The position numbers were made by a program, and so were the translations under genes. Positions 14,724 through 22,748 of a DNA stretch of 37,915 nucleotides are shown here, in pieces. This DNA is from a virus, in IMG/VR virus record IMGVR_UViG_3300039456_000008, positions 1 through 37,915 of that record. One strand, written 5' to 3'. Numbering within the stretch: position 1 is the first letter of the stretch; the number at the start of each line of letters is the position of its first letter. Below the pieces are notes generated by a model. The model saw nothing but the letters and a program-made list of their open reading frames with translations, searched no databases and was not told where the DNA came from.

Positions 14724-16255
14724 TGCAGCTGCCTGAGCTTATTCCCTACAACTCAAACGAGCTTTTACTCGGGTATCAAAAACGTTGGGTGGCCGATGAA
14801 TCGCCGTTAAAAATCGCAGAGAAATCACGCCGCACAGGTTTAACCTGGGCCGAAGCCGCCGATGCCACCTTAACCGCAAGCGCGGCTAAATCCGCAGGCG
14901 GTACCAACCATTTTTACGTTGGCTCAAACAAAGAAATGGCCCGCGAATTTATCGACGCCGTGGCCATGTGGGCAAAAGCATTCGACAAAGTCGCGACCGA
15001 AATCAGCGAAGAAGTCTTCACCGACGAAGACAAAGACATCCTCACCTTTGTCGTCTACTTCGACAGCGGCTACAAAGTGCAGGCGCTATCGTCCAACCCA
15101 TCCAACCTGCGTGGTATGCAAGGCAATGTCACCATCGACGAGGCCGCGTTCCATGAGCGCCTAGCCGAAGTATTAAAAGCCGCACTCGCACTCACCATGT
15201 GGGGCGCGAAAGTCCGTTTAATCAGCACGCACAACGGCGACGAAAGCATCTTTAACGAGCTAATAAACGACAGCCGCGCAGGCAAAAAACGCTACAGCGT
15301 GCATCGCATCACCTTAGACGATGCCTGCCGCGAAGGCTTATACCAGCGCATTTGCGAACGTACCGGCAAAACGTGGAGCATCGAAGCCGAAGAAGACTGG
15401 AAAGCGGGCCTACTTAAAGACACAGCAACAGAAGAAGACGCCCTAGAAGAATACTACTGCGTGCCCAAGTCCGGTGGCGGCGCGTACCTACCACGCATCC
15501 TAATCGAAGCGCGCATGCGCCCAGAATATACCGTCGTGCAATATCGTGGCACGACCGAGTTCAACCAATGGCCAGAGCACATCCGTGAAGCAGAAATGCG
15601 CGAATGGTGCGAGCAAAACCTACTGCCACTGTTAGTGGGCTTAGATCCAAAACTGCACCATTGTGTGGGCGAAGACTTTGGCCGCTCATCCGACATGACC
15701 GTCATGGCCCCCATGCAAGTTGGCTTAGACCTCATCCGGCGCGTGCCGTTTTTGTGCGAGCTGCACAACGTACCGTTTAAACAACAAGAGCAAGTCTTTA
15801 ACTACATCGCCGACCGGCTGCCACGTCTTTATGCCGGAGCCTTAGACGGTCGCGGTAACGGCCAATACATGGCCGAGCAAGCGGGCTACCGCTACGGCCA
15901 AGGCCGTATGGAATCCGTCATGCTCTCGCAGAGCTTTTATTTAGAGCACATGCCCAAGTTCAAAGCCGCGTTTGAAGACGACAAAATCCACATCCCACAG
16001 CATTCCGACACCCTGTCAGATCTGCGCGCCTTGCAAGTGATAAAGGGCATACCAAAACTGCCCGATACCAAAACCGACAGCAAAAAACAACGCCACGGCG
16101 ACTCAGCTATCGCGCTCTTTCTTGCTTACTACGCCTCACTAATGGAAGTCGAAGAGTTCGCCTACCACAGCGCCGCCAAACACCAGAACCGCAACAATGA
16201 CCACCATTACCGATCCATTCGCACAACAGGCGGCTTTCGTCGCGGCTGTTTGTAG
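14723..16255 (+). CDS. Large terminase subunit (Mu gp28)
   Basis: 510 residues. ATPase part: Walker A-like EKSRRTGLTW (33-42) and Walker B VTIDEAAF (136-143; Asp139, Glu140). Nuclease part of RNase H type: Asp318 in GEDFGRSSDMT, Asp375 in GALDGRGNG and Asp460 in HGDSAIA are the likely metal ligands. It cuts and translocates DNA by headful packaging from integrated phage copies. Full length for the family. The portal gene starts 9 bp downstream after a GGAG site. Confidence 0.95.
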   Translation: MQLPELIPYNSNELLLGYQKRWVADESPLKIAEKSRRTGLTWAEAADATLTASAAKSAGGTNHFYVGSNKEMAREFIDAVAMWAKAFDKVATEISEEVFTDEDKDILTFVVYFDSGYKVQALSSNPSNLRGMQGNVTIDEAAFHERLAEVLKAALALTMWGAKVRLISTHNGDESIFNELINDSRAGKKRYSVHRITLDDACREGLYQRICERTGKTWSIEAEEDWKAGLLKDTATEEDALEEYYCVPKSGGGAYLPRILIEARMRPEYTVVQYRGTTEFNQWPEHIREAEMREWCEQNLLPLLVGLDPKLHHCVGEDFGRSSDMTVMAPMQVGLDLIRRVPFLCELHNVPFKQQEQVFNYIADRLPRLYAGALDGRGNGQYMAEQAGYRYGQGRMESVMLSQSFYLEHMPKFKAAFEDDKIHIPQHSDTLSDLRALQVIKGIPKLPDTKTDSKKQRHGDSAIALFLAYYASLMEVEEFAYHSAAKHQNRNNDHHYRSIRTTGGFRRGCL

Positions 16256-16264
16256 GAGTAACAC

Positions 16265-17929
16265 ATGGCAGACAGCACAATACTAGATCACAACGGCCAG
16301 CCGTTTAAAAAATCCGATTTAAGCAAAGAAGTTGCCCACGCATCGCTTACCGGCGTGCGCAGCGTTTGGAACTGGGGCAGCGAGGCAGAATACATAACGC
16401 CCGAACGACTGGGCGCAATCCTGCGTGCCGCCAACGACGGCGACGCCACCGCCTATTTAACACTGGCTGAGGAAATGGAAGAGCGCGACCCGCACTACGG
16501 CTCGGTGCTCGGCACCCGCAAACGCGCCGTGTCTGGTTTGCCGGTTAGCGTAGAGTCCGCGACCGACGATGCCGCCGACGTAAAACTGGCCGACGCCGTG
16601 CGCGAACTGATACGCCGCCCAGAGTTTGGCGACATGCTCGACGACTGCCTAGACGCCCTAGGCAAAGCTTACTCAGTCATAGAAATGAACTGGGACACCA
16701 AACGCACCCCGTGGACACCGCGCGATCGCAACGAGCTAATCGACGGCGAATGGCACGAAGTCGAAGGCTACGCATGGCGCGATCCGCGCTTCTTTATGTA
16801 TGACCGTGTGCAAGGCCGTCAGCTGCGGTTAATAGATGAAGAAGACACCTACAACGGCAAACCACTGCCACCGCATCGTTTTATTATTCACCGCCCGCGC
16901 TTAAAGTCAGGGTTGCCGATCCGTGGTGGTCTAGCGCGTTTGGCTGCCGTTGCCTACATGTGCAAGGCCTACACCGTCACCGACTGGATGGCATTTGCCG
17001 AAGTTTTTGGCATGCCGCTGCGTGTCGGCAAGTACGGCACCGGCGCAACGCCAGATGACATCAACACACTCATCAACGCCGTGGCCAACATAGGCACCGA
17101 TGCCGCCGCCGTTATCCCCGAGTCCATGCGCATCGAATTTGAGGCCGCAGGCAACAGCACAGGCGGTGCCGATCTCTTTAAAAACTTGGCTGAGTATTTA
17201 GACAAACAAATCTCCAAAGCCATACTCGGCCAAACTGCATCAGCAGACGGCACGCCCGGCGCGTTAGGCAACTCGGATTCCCAGGATGAAGTTCGCCAGG
17301 ATATTTTAGAATCCGACGCCCGCCAACTCAGCAACACCATCAACAAATACCTGGTGCGCTCATTCATCGACCTCAACTTCGGCCCGCAAGAAAACTACCC
17401 ACGCGTAGTGATTGCGGCAGAAGATCAAGAAGACACCAGCGCACTGGTCGACAACGTCATGAAGTTGATCCCGTTCGGTTTAAAAGTCGAAGCATCCGTC
17501 ATGCGCGACAAACTCGGTTTGCCAGATCCTGAAGACGGTGCCGAAGTGTTAGCCGTTGCAGCTGCTCCAACGCCACCTACACCGTCAGAACAGCCGCAGC
17601 CAAACCAAACCGCACTCAATCAACAGCAGCCGTGTGGATGCCACGCCTGCACCCAAGCACTGCATACCGCACGCAATCGCGAGCAGTTCAACGCCAGCGA
17701 ACAAGCACTCGATGAACTCGAAGCCGCCAGCCTTAATCATTGGCAAGCCCAGATCGACCCAATCTTGCAACCCATCCGCGACTTACTGGATGCCGTAGAC
17801 ACCGCCGAAGAGTTCGCCGCAGGCCTGCAAGAACTGCTCGAAGACATGGACGACACCGAGCTAGTGCGCAACCTAGCAGCCGCTATGTTCCTGGCGAATG
17901 GAGTGGGCGACGGATCAGCAGATGCCTGA
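16265..17929 (+). CDS. Portal protein, DUF935 (Mu gp29)
   Basis: 554 residues, the usual length of DUF935 portals. The opening ILDHNGQPF, the WNWGSEAEYITPERLGAIL segment and MEERDPHYGSVLGTRKRAV are typical. It forms the dodecameric ring for DNA entry and neck attachment. The C-terminal part (about 430-554) is an extension with a Pro/Gln linker, a CGCHAC motif (457-462) and two A-x-N-type motifs (450-452; 469-473) that also recur in the protease/scaffold. The end overlaps the F-like gene. Confidence 0.95.
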   Translation: MADSTILDHNGQPFKKSDLSKEVAHASLTGVRSVWNWGSEAEYITPERLGAILRAANDGDATAYLTLAEEMEERDPHYGSVLGTRKRAVSGLPVSVESATDDAADVKLADAVRELIRRPEFGDMLDDCLDALGKAYSVIEMNWDTKRTPWTPRDRNELIDGEWHEVEGYAWRDPRFFMYDRVQGRQLRLIDEEDTYNGKPLPPHRFIIHRPRLKSGLPIRGGLARLAAVAYMCKAYTVTDWMAFAEVFGMPLRVGKYGTGATPDDINTLINAVANIGTDAAAVIPESMRIEFEAAGNSTGGADLFKNLAEYLDKQISKAILGQTASADGTPGALGNSDSQDEVRQDILESDARQLSNTINKYLVRSFIDLNFGPQENYPRVVIAAEDQEDTSALVDNVMKLIPFGLKVEASVMRDKLGLPDPEDGAEVLAVAAAPTPPTPSEQPQPNQTALNQQQPCGCHACTQALHTARNREQFNASEQALDELEAASLNHWQAQIDPILQPIRDLLDAVDTAEEFAAGLQELLEDMDDTELVRNLAAAMFLANGVGDGSADA

Positions 17930-19442
17930 ATACCGCTTTCCCTCGCAGCCGCCAAAAGACGCCCTAGAATGGTTTCGCGCCAAAGGCTTTAAACCCGCCT
18001 TTGATCATCGCGACGTATGGCGACAAGAGCACGCTCAAGCATTCACCGTCGCCAAAGCCATGCGCATGGACGTGCTCACCAGTATTCGTGAGTCACTAGA
18101 CCAAGCCCTAGCGGAAGGCAAAACCCTAGCGCAGTTTCGCCAAGAGCTAACCCCCACACTGCAAAAGCTGGGTTGGTGGGGCCGCTCTGACGAAGTGGAT
18201 CCGCTAACAGGTGAAGTGATCAATGCTCAACTGGGCAGCCCGCGACGTTTAAAAACCATTTACCGCACCAATATGCGCACCGCCCGAGCAGCTGGGCAAT
18301 GGCAGCGCATACAGCGACGCAGCAAAACGCACCCGTATTTAGTGTATGAGCTGGGGCCATCAGAACAACACCGCGTCCAGCATGTTAACTGGGCTGGCAT
18401 CATACTGCGTGCCGACGATCCGTTCTGGTCAACGCATTACCCACCCAACGGCTGGGGCTGCAAGTGTCGCGTGCGTCAGATCAACCAACGCGAACACGAC
18501 AAACTAATGAACTCAGGCGAGTTCACCGACAAAGCCCCACAGATCCGCAACCGTGAATACATCAACGACCGCACCGGCGAAACCCTACAAGTCCCCAACG
18601 GCATCGACCCCGGTTGGGACTACAACCCCGGCATGGCACGCGGCAAAGCTGCAAAGCAGCACGTCGCGCAAACAAAAAAAACAATGACCAAGGCACTGGC
18701 AAAGCCAGTACAGACGCAAGGCGTGCAAGTATTCCCGGCAGACCTAACCTTCAGCACCTGTAAAAACGTCACACAAGAAGGCGTGCAGCAGGTGCTCTCG
18801 CAGATCCCCGGCGCAGCGCCTCAAGTTGAAAAGCTCGCCCGATTTATGGAAGCCCATCCCACTAAAACCCTGTTTCTAAAACTGAGTGACCAAGGCAAAG
18901 GGAAAAAGGCATGGGAGCTAGAAAAGCCAATAGGCGAATTTTTAGGGCTTGAAGGGCGTGAGGCGCGGTCATCCTACTACTCACCTCGTGCCGGTCGGTC
19001 AAATGGCTGGACACGTTTAAATGCAGAATATGTAGTGGTAAAAGCCAAGGCGTCAGATAAGCTCACTAAGATAGACCCCGACCTCATGGCCGCCGCTGTC
19101 GATGCCGCTAGGCATGCCCAAGAGCTGGGCGACCGTAGCCGCTTTTGGTCGATGCGGGCAACCTATGACGCCCTCAACGGCGAAAGCCATCCGGGCCTAG
19201 TGAATACATGGATACATGAAGTCGGGCACCAAGTGCATGCCTGGGCAGGACTCCCCAGAGCGCCAATGCTCAAAAGCCTGACACTATACTCAGACACAAA
19301 TAGTCTCGAATGGCACGCAGAGCACTTCACAGCGTGGCTAATGAATCGCGCCAGCTTGGCCAAGTGGGATGAAAGCGTGGCAATATATTTTGACGAACTG
19401 ATAGAGGTTGCGATCCAATCCGATCGCAAGACAACACGATGA
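17922..19442 (+). CDS. F: MuF-type head protein fused to an HExxH metallopeptidase-like domain
   Basis: 506 residues from the ATG at 17922, which overlaps the portal stop; an ATG at 17898 is possible. Residues about 110-190 are the Mu F / SPP1 gp7 head-morphogenesis domain (LKTIYRTNMRTARAAGQ, YPPNGWGCKCR). After an Ala/Lys linker (about 240-265) comes an unrelated C-terminal region of about 240 residues with TWIHEVGHQVHAW, giving His432-Glu433 and His436, and a downstream Glu about 27 residues later in SLEWHAEHF, a gluzincin-like set. MuF proteins are packaged in small numbers with the genome, and MuF C-terminal toxin domains are known in other prophages. The domain may be injected and act in the new host, or process a virion protein. 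The domain call is by motif only. Confidence 0.85.
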   Translation: MPEYRFPSQPPKDALEWFRAKGFKPAFDHRDVWRQEHAQAFTVAKAMRMDVLTSIRESLDQALAEGKTLAQFRQELTPTLQKLGWWGRSDEVDPLTGEVINAQLGSPRRLKTIYRTNMRTARAAGQWQRIQRRSKTHPYLVYELGPSEQHRVQHVNWAGIILRADDPFWSTHYPPNGWGCKCRVRQINQREHDKLMNSGEFTDKAPQIRNREYINDRTGETLQVPNGIDPGWDYNPGMARGKAAKQHVAQTKKTMTKALAKPVQTQGVQVFPADLTFSTCKNVTQEGVQQVLSQIPGAAPQVEKLARFMEAHPTKTLFLKLSDQGKGKKAWELEKPIGEFLGLEGREARSSYYSPRAGRSNGWTRLNAEYVVVKAKASDKLTKIDPDLMAAAVDAARHAQELGDRSRFWSMRATYDALNGESHPGLVNTWIHEVGHQVHAWAGLPRAPMLKSLTLYSDTNSLEWHAEHFTAWLMNRASLAKWDESVAIYFDELIEVAIQSDRKTTR

Positions 19443-19657
19443 AACAACCGCCAATGAATAAAACCAGCGAAGCATTCAAACAAGCACAACAGCTGCTTAG
19501 CCTTGACCCCTTGCCAGATGATGCCGAACAGCGACTAGAAGCGTTAGAGATGCAAATACGCCCAGATGAAAGGGGTATGTTCGGAGACTTGTGGTCGGCG
19601 TTTGAATTAATTCAACCCGCTACCGAAGATTATCCTAATCCCACCAAGAGTGCGTAG
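19439..19657 (+). CDS. Small protein downstream of the MuF fusion, possible partner
   Basis: 72 residues, acidic, helical (KTSEAFKQAQQLLSLDPLP, DDAEQRLEALEMQIRPDE), no cysteine and no signal. The ATG overlaps the stop of the MuF-metallopeptidase gene (ATGA), so the two are made together. It has no counterpart in Mu. An inhibitor/immunity partner, or a chaperone for the C-terminal domain, is a reasonable guess from size and coupling, but no sequence evidence supports a family. A second in-frame ATG lies at 19454. Confidence 0.6.
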   Translation: MKQPPMNKTSEAFKQAQQLLSLDPLPDDAEQRLEALEMQIRPDERGMFGDLWSAFELIQPATEDYPNPTKSA

Positions 19658-20064
19658 CCATGACAAGCAAGCTCAGGTAGGCCTGTGTGGCTCTCTAGTA
19701 GTTAAAAAATAGAATGGTGCGGCATCGGTATGGGAAATGAGTAATAAGGCGAATACAGGAAGGTTTAAACAGGTTTTAAACGCTATTGGTGATCAATCAT
19801 CAGCATCATTGTCAGATCAATTATAGTTACACAGTAGTAGAAGATGAAAACACTAGGTATAAATAGTCTAGTGAGACCTTGGATGATGAGTGTTGATAGG
19901 CTCAAATCCATGTATTCCATTTTGTTATTGTACAAATGCTGATCATTCTATTAGAGTGGCCGCGTTTTTTACGCACACATATCTCAAACAACAAAACTAT
20001 ATTGTACAACTACATTTATCTAGCAATTAGTTATAACAATATCGCTTTATCATAAGGATTTGGA
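19658..20064. other. 407-bp AT-rich gap with paired TTGTACAA sites
   Basis: No gene-sized reading frame. The palindrome TTGTACAA occurs at 19928-19935 and 20002-20009, 74 bp apart, close to seven helical turns. The region separates the head operon from accessory block II and has a much lower GC content. It should hold the promoter of the 20065 gene; a TATAAC near 20032-20037 is a candidate -10 but no matching -35 was found. The paired palindromes may be operators. Confidence 0.45.
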
Positions 20065-20934
20065 ATGAGCGAAACGCATATTTTCCTGAAGTACGACGGC
20101 CACTCGGATGCACTAAAGAAACACAGAATTGAGGCCAAGCAGCTTGGAGAGACTCTAATAGAGTTAGCTGATCTCATTTATGATGCCAACACTACCTTGA
20201 ATGGTGTTGACTCCTTTGTGGATGTACAAGCCCAAGCTGGCTTTATTGAAGGATCCTTCGGGCTAGAGCTTATTATTGATCAAGGCTCCGTAGAAGGTGT
20301 GATTGAGGTCGCAAAGTATTTAGGTCTTGGAGTTACAGCCGTTGCTGGGAACTTACTATCTATCTTGAAGAATAAAGGCAGGAAAGAGCCTGACCTAAAT
20401 ACCGTTGTAATTGATGAGAGTAATGGTACTGCTACAATTATGCTTGATGACGAACAAGTCCCGACAACTCCAGAAGTTATCGAACTTCTAAAATCACGCA
20501 TAATTCGCAAAAGAGTTGCCAATATAGTTAACAAACCGCTTAAAGATCCAGGCATAGATATGTTTAAGGTTATGGACTCGGCGGATGATCAAAACGAAGT
20601 TATAAGCGTTGATAAGATTGCTAGCGAGATGTTCAAGGAACCTCCGCGAGTAAAATCCGAAACCGTAGAAGAGCTGGAGACAGTTGCTTCGATTGAGTTC
20701 CTAACATCCAATAAAGAAAGTGGTAGCTCAGGGTGGAGGATGCGGCACTTAGGTCAGGATGTGAGTGTGAAAGTTCAAGATGAGGTTTTTCTAAATGCTA
20801 TCAAGAAAGAAGATGAACCAAGCATATATGGCCTAAAATACAGGGTGGATTTGTTCTACAAAAAGACACAAAGCGCATCAGGCTCCCGCGATAACTACAT
20901 AATAACCAAAGTACGATCACGAGTTCGGGAATAA
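20065..20934 (+). CDS. Unknown 289-residue protein, accessory block II
   Basis: Soluble mixed alpha/beta protein. The start (THIFLKYDGHSDALKKHRIEAK and QLGETLIELADLIYDA) is followed by a beta-rich VDVQAQAGFIEGSFGLELIID, a short hydrophobic helix (about 88-105, LGLGVTAVAGNLLSIL), a long middle helical region and a C-terminal beta-rich part (about 215-285). I have an impression of a widespread unnamed prophage/host family with the same opening, but cannot name it. The ATG has AAGGA upstream. AT-rich with its own upstream gap, so it may be expressed in the lysogen. Possible anti-phage or conversion gene. Confidence 0.6.
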   Translation: MSETHIFLKYDGHSDALKKHRIEAKQLGETLIELADLIYDANTTLNGVDSFVDVQAQAGFIEGSFGLELIIDQGSVEGVIEVAKYLGLGVTAVAGNLLSILKNKGRKEPDLNTVVIDESNGTATIMLDDEQVPTTPEVIELLKSRIIRKRVANIVNKPLKDPGIDMFKVMDSADDQNEVISVDKIASEMFKEPPRVKSETVEELETVASIEFLTSNKESGSSGWRMRHLGQDVSVKVQDEVFLNAIKKEDEPSIYGLKYRVDLFYKKTQSASGSRDNYIITKVRSRVRE

Positions 20935-20954
20935 CAGTTTCGAGGTAGGTGAAA

Positions 20955-21161
20955 ATGAATTACTTACTAACTTTAATCGCCGTTTTCTGTGTCAGTTTTA
21001 TCCTGACAGAAATCTACTATCGTTTTAAACACAAAAAGATAGTAACAGTGAAGATTATTGATAAGGATGGATCTGAGCGATTTGTGCAAATAAAGCCAGG
21101 CAGAGATCCGGAAGTTGATGCTTTAATTGCAAGCATTAAGAAACAAAAAGGGAGTGCGTAG
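20955..21161 (+). CDS. Small membrane-anchored protein
   Basis: 68 residues from the ATG at 20955 (AGGT site upstream; a GTG at 20949 is an alternative). One N-terminal membrane segment (about 2-20), a basic patch (RFKHKK), then a short soluble domain with a beta-hairpin look (IVTVKIIDKDGSERFVQIKPG). Second gene of accessory block II, 20 bp after the first. Unknown function. Confidence 0.5.
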   Translation: MNYLLTLIAVFCVSFILTEIYYRFKHKKIVTVKIIDKDGSERFVQIKPGRDPEVDALIASIKKQKGSA

Positions 21162-21162
21162 A

Positions 21163-21528
21163 TTGGCTGAAACGCATTCTCCTTATAGTAAGCAAGTTAT
21201 TGCCGCAAAAGTCATAGCGCTACCATCCCTAATTGGCTTTGTAGAGCCTGTATTTCACTGTATAGGCTTGATGCCTGCCAGTGAATTTCACACCCCAGTG
21301 AAATTATTAGTGTCAGCCGTAATCGTCCTATCTGTAGAGTCATCGTCTATATGGTGCGTAAAAAAACTAAATCATAAAGAAATTGAGAGTAAAAAATTTA
21401 AAATTTCCCAACAAATATCTGAATTGGAAGGTTATCTGATTGAGGAACTAGATACTCCAACCATTAAGAATGTCGAGAAAGAAATAAGAAGATTAAAAAA
21501 AGAACTAACAAGTCTAATAGCTAAGTAG
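21163..21528 (+). CDS. Two-span membrane protein with a coiled-coil tail
   Basis: 121 residues using the TTG at 21163, which directly follows the previous stop and has GGGAG upstream; a TTG at 21127 would also be in frame. Two hydrophobic segments (about 16-36 and 45-65) are followed by a lysine/glutamate-rich coiled coil (about 70-120). The unusual start codon suggests coupling to the preceding gene. Unknown function; together with its neighbour it could form a membrane complex. Confidence 0.5.
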   Translation: MAETHSPYSKQVIAAKVIALPSLIGFVEPVFHCIGLMPASEFHTPVKLLVSAVIVLSVESSSIWCVKKLNHKEIESKKFKISQQISELEGYLIEELDTPTIKNVEKEIRRLKKELTSLIAK

Positions 21529-21583
21529 CAGTTCTTGGCAGTGGTATATAAATAGGTCACGTTTAAGACAGGAGTCACAACGC

Positions 21584-22081
21584 ATGAAAAACCAAGGATT
21601 CACTCTCGCACAATTCGCAGGCGCTATCCTGCTAACCATCACGGCATTACTCTTCTTCATCATGCCCGAACTCAAACAGCCCGACCCCGTAACACCGCCG
21701 GTCATTGCCAACGCACAAAATGAAGTTGAAGAAGCCACACTACTGAATGCAGCCGACACTCTGATGATGGAATGCCCCGATCTAGTTAAGTACGGTGTTG
21801 ATGTCAAAGAGATCCGAATGGAGTTAGGCGCAGCGTCACTAACGGCACAGCGTGAAAAGCAATGGCAAACGCAAGCCTCTGCAGAAGTCGTCATCGTTAC
21901 TGACGCTCAATATTTGCCGAAAGGTCAGCACTGCCATTATGGTTTGGGTGTATCGCCGATTGGCGAGTGGGGATTTTACGGCTCAAAAGAAGACTGTTTA
22001 AAGCTCTGTAACATGACAGAGAGCAGCGACTATGGCTATAAGGTCATCATGCACAGCCTTGCAAGCGAGGCAGCACAGTGA
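21584..22081 (+). CDS. Protein with a prepilin-like N-terminus
   Basis: 165 residues. The first residues MKNQGFTLAQ followed by a hydrophobic helix (about 9-28) resemble a type IV prepilin leader: a short basic leader, Gly5 before Phe6, then a membrane helix. The usual Glu at +5 of the mature protein is Gln here, so cleavage by a prepilin peptidase is uncertain, and a plain membrane anchor is the alternative. The soluble part has four cysteines (about 64, 112, 138, 142). The GTGA overlap with the next gene indicates coupling. Codon use and GC are closer to the phage core than the flanking accessory genes. Confidence 0.5.
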   Translation: MKNQGFTLAQFAGAILLTITALLFFIMPELKQPDPVTPPVIANAQNEVEEATLLNAADTLMMECPDLVKYGVDVKEIRMELGAASLTAQREKQWQTQASAEVVIVTDAQYLPKGQHCHYGLGVSPIGEWGFYGSKEDCLKLCNMTESSDYGYKVIMHSLASEAAQ

Positions 22082-22692
22082 CAGCAGAAGTGACTAAGCT
22101 GGCAAATGACATAGGTTTCAGTGACTGGCTTTCAGTCGTAGCCATCATTTTATCGTTTGCAACGTTTTATCTTACGCGTCGTAAAAAAGCGTCACTAACA
22201 ATAATTGCAGACGTAAATGAAAATTCTTTTAAATACTCGCCAATTCATACTCTGTATCGTGATGATGGGGTTGACCTTGCTAGGTATCATTTTAGTTTTG
22301 AATTGCTCTTATTAAACACCGGAAATGCCTCAGTATTTATTGAATCCGTTACTTTATTAGACCCCGGCACCAACAATGGTAAAATATCATCAATTAATTT
22401 TTATTCTAAGGAAAATAGGCTGTTAACCGGTGAACAAATTCTATCGATTCAGGTTAAAGACATGATGGGTTATGATCTGGATCTTCCGAAAGAAACAACT
22501 AATCATAAGTTAATATGCGATGTAAGAGTATTTACCCCCGATGGATTACCGACAATAGTATCGTTGCCATTAATTTTATTTTTGGATGAAAAACTTCACG
22601 TTAAAAAGGTTGAATCTGAAGCAAGAGAAATAAAATATCATTCTGTTAGTCATTGGGTTTCTAAATATTTTTTAAAATTTAAAAAGAAATAA
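22078..22692 (+). CDS. Membrane-anchored protein, accessory block II
   Basis: 204 residues from a GTG that overlaps the previous stop (GTGA). One membrane segment (about 15-33), a basic RRKK stop, then a soluble domain of about 170 residues with many beta strands (FSFELLLLNTGNASVFIESVT) and a lysine-rich end. The DNA is strongly AT-rich compared with the structural genes, indicating acquisition. Last gene before the second 24-bp element. Unknown function; with the preceding gene it may form a cell-envelope pair. Confidence 0.55.
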   Translation: MTAEVTKLANDIGFSDWLSVVAIILSFATFYLTRRKKASLTIIADVNENSFKYSPIHTLYRDDGVDLARYHFSFELLLLNTGNASVFIESVTLLDPGTNNGKISSINFYSKENRLLTGEQILSIQVKDMMGYDLDLPKETTNHKLICDVRVFTPDGLPTIVSLPLILFLDEKLHVKKVESEAREIKYHSVSHWVSKYFLKFKKK

Positions 22693-22693
22693 C

Positions 22694-22717
22694 CCACCGG
22701 AACACCCACCCCCGCCC
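22694..22717 (+). promoter_or_regulatory. Copy 2 of the 24-bp element before the protease/capsid operon
   Basis: Identical to 11946-11969. It lies 1 bp after the last accessory gene and 31 bp before the protease ATG, where Mu has PI. A CATACT (22737-22742) at the same distance as in copy 1 could be a -10, but it would give a leaderless or near-leaderless message, and no ribosome site is visible before that ATG. Promoter activation by Mor or a recombination junction are the two readings. Confidence 0.45.
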
Positions 22718-22748
22718 CTCCTAAACGTAGCCAGAACATACTGGCCAC

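Noticed and set aside
20280-20555. Minus-strand open frame inside the 289-residue gene
   Set aside because: Low-complexity translation with no ribosome site; a shadow of the plus-strand gene.
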